Position numbers and translations under genes: made by a program. From Mycoplasma sp. (GTDB lineage Bacteria > Bacillota_I > Bacilli_A > Mycoplasmatales > Metamycoplasmataceae): a stretch of 64,000 bases of DNA. Location: NCBI GenBank assembly GCA_024244685.1, contig JAAEOJ010000139.1:1-64000 (forward strand), given 5' to 3'. Positions 62,854 to 64,000 of the stretch are shown here, piece after piece (positions within the stretch are counted from its first letter, which is position 1; the number at the start of each line of letters is the position of its first letter). Under the pieces are notes generated by a model. The model was not told the origin of the DNA and ran no database searches. It worked only from the letters and a program-made list of their open reading frames with translations.

Positions 62854-63419
62854 TATTTTTGCTCAATAAAGTTTTCAATAAGTTTTCTATTCGTTTTATT
62901 ATCAACTTCTTTTTCTACTATTTTTTTAGCAGCTGCTAAAGCCACTTTAATAATTTCTTGCTTTGTTTCTTCTTTTAAAGATTCTTTTTGAATTAAAATT
63001 TCTTTTTTTGCTTCTTTTAAAATTCTTAAAGACTGTTTTGAAGCATCATCTTTAATATTTTCAGATTGTTTTTCCGCAATTAACTTTGAATCTTCTAAAA
63101 TTTTAGCGGCTGTTAATTTAGCTTGAACTAATTCTTTGTTAGCTTTTTCCCTATCTTGTGATGCCTCGTTGTTTTGACGTTGAGACTCATCAATGTTATT
63201 TTGAATATAAGCTTGTCTATCAGAAATCATTTTTTTAACTGGTTTTCATACCAACTTTGTAATAATTAAAAGTAAAATTGTAAATGATATAATTGTAGCT
63301 AATACAGTTGCTCATGAAGGGAAAAGAGCATTAAATTTTTCTTTCAACTCATTTGGTAATTTTTTTGAATAAAAATCGATTTCAAATAAGTTTATATTTA
63401 ATTTTAATCCTTGTTTCAT
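62853..63419 (-). CDS. atpF: ATP synthase b subunit
   Basis: Peripheral stalk. 188 residues: an amphipathic N-terminal segment, one membrane helix (about residues 37-57) and a long charged helix (SDRQAYIQNNIDESQRQNNE onward). No lipobox cysteine is visible, unlike the lipoprotein form reported in some mycoplasmas. One nt separates it from the atpE stop. Confidence 0.93.
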
Positions 63420-63420
63420 A

Positions 63421-63723
63421 TTAATAAACAAAGATTAAAAGAATTGAAATAATAAGCGCATAAATAGCAGCTGATTCAGCAATAGCTGATCCAACTATCA
63501 TCATTGTACGGATTTTTGCTTCCGCTTCTGGATTTCTACCAACAGCATCTGCAGCTCTACCAGCCGCAATACCTTGACCAGCTCCAGCTCCTGCAGCACC
63601 AACCATAGCTAATCCTGCACCAACAGCTACTAAACCATAACCTAGTCCAGCGCCATTACCTGTCATTTTATCTAAATGAGTATCAGTAATTCTTGCAGCA
63701 TACTCTATTATTTGTTCTGTCAT
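63421..63723 (-). CDS. atpE: ATP synthase c subunit
   Basis: Proton-carrying ring subunit of Fo. 100 residues, two membrane helices joined by the polar loop GRNPEAEAKI. The proton-binding Glu lies in helix 2 (GSAIAESAAIYALI). Glycine-rich helix 1 (GAGLAMVGAAGAGAG). An N-terminal extension of about 25 residues precedes helix 1. AAGGAG ribosome site. Confidence 0.96.
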   Translation of the reverse strand: MTEQIIEYAARITDTHLDKMTGNGAGLGYGLVAVGAGLAMVGAAGAGAGQGIAAGRAADAVGRNPEAEAKIRTMMIVGSAIAESAAIYALIISILLIFVY

Positions 63724-63743
63724 ATTTTTCTCCTTTTTAAAAA

Positions 63744-64000
63744 TTAATTAATTTTTCCTTTTTGCCTTGCGAATGCAATAACTTTTTTATCTGTTTTGAT
63801 TTCAGGGTATTCTTCTGAAGCTTCTAATGATCAATAAACAGTTGTAAGTAATGTAAATACAAAACCTTGAATAATTCCATCAAATACATCAAAATAGAAA
63901 TGAAGTGGAGGGGCAATTAATGCTCCAAGTAAATTCACTTGACCTAAAAATGGTATGTGGGCTCAAATAACTCCTGTTACATGATAAACTAAATACATTA
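63744..64000 (-). CDS. atpB: ATP synthase a subunit, 3' part
   Basis: Partial: the last 85 residues, open to the right edge. Family features include GALIAPPLHFYFDVFDG and IIQGFVFTLLTTVYWSLE, the last helices of the a subunit, followed by a polar tail (YPEIKTDKKVIAF). It is first of the visible atp genes, about 20 nt before atpE, giving the order B-E-F-H-A-G-D-C. Confidence 0.93.

Overview
The window is one stretch of a very AT-rich chromosome from a wall-less bacterium (class Mollicutes). Almost every conserved gene is open only if TGA is read as tryptophan; TGG is rare. Read that way, all the long genes are intact and no frameshift is evident. Gene content and order (rluD, lspA, ileS, ftsZ, ftsA, rsmH, mraZ, rpmF; pfkA-pyk; nagA, eno, crr and PTS genes; a full atp operon) resemble the Spiroplasma / Mesoplasma / Mycoplasma mycoides branch. 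That placement is from memory and is not proven here. Most genes lie on the minus strand.

Layout. 1-9191: a tightly overlapped minus-strand cluster. It encodes an ABC ATPase, a membrane permease with a large extracytoplasmic part, a 1189-residue anchored protein, a 793-residue secreted protein and a lipoprotein cut by the window edge. None of the last three is recognisable by family. 9301-10497: an FRG-domain protein with C-terminal TPR repeats, on the plus strand. 10550-21180: housekeeping genes rluD, a YfcE-like phosphoesterase, lspA, ileS with a T-box, pyrG, ftsZ, an FtsA-like gene, rsmH, mraZ and rpmF. 21263-33596: tmcAL, a MATE transporter, two small membrane proteins, pyk, pfkA, deoB, an amino-acid permease, lon with a CIRCE-like site, an ECF-S-like protein, and tRNA-Lys and tRNA-Leu. 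33726-39166: metG and a methyltransferase behind a very short T-box, a degenerate AsnA-like protein, metK behind a structured leader that I could not assign to a SAM riboswitch class, and an orphan protein. 39189-52195: three glucose-family PTS permeases, nagA, eno, crr, trmL and a GntR regulator. 52229-57944: valS with a T-box, an aquaporin, D-lactate dehydrogenase and a choline-kinase-like protein. 58017-64000: atpC, D, G, A, H, F, E and the 3' part of atpB.

How the genes fit together. Sugars enter through PTS permeases with Crr; NagA feeds amino sugars in; PfkA, Eno and Pyk run glycolysis; D-lactate dehydrogenase regenerates NAD+; DeoB links nucleoside ribose to the pentose pathway. ATP synthase sets the proton gradient. 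LspA matures lipoproteins such as the one at the left edge. Regulation visible in the DNA: three tRNA-sensing T-box leaders, a candidate metK leader switch, a CIRCE-like site at lon, a 10-bp-periodic MraZ operator, many terminator hairpins, and a repeated arrangement of a TATAAT-like box about 7 nt before the start codon that points to leaderless mRNAs.

Most interesting: a PTS EIIC fused to a coiled coil and a DUF2188-like tail in place of EIIB; the metG ultrashort T-box; the metK leader; the ABC/large-surface-protein cluster; the FRG-TPR fusion; and the leaderless pattern. No CRISPR array, insertion sequence, prophage or rRNA gene was seen. No gap longer than 300 bases lacks an annotated feature; the largest plain gap is 41843-42074, which is AT-rich and holds only a likely promoter.
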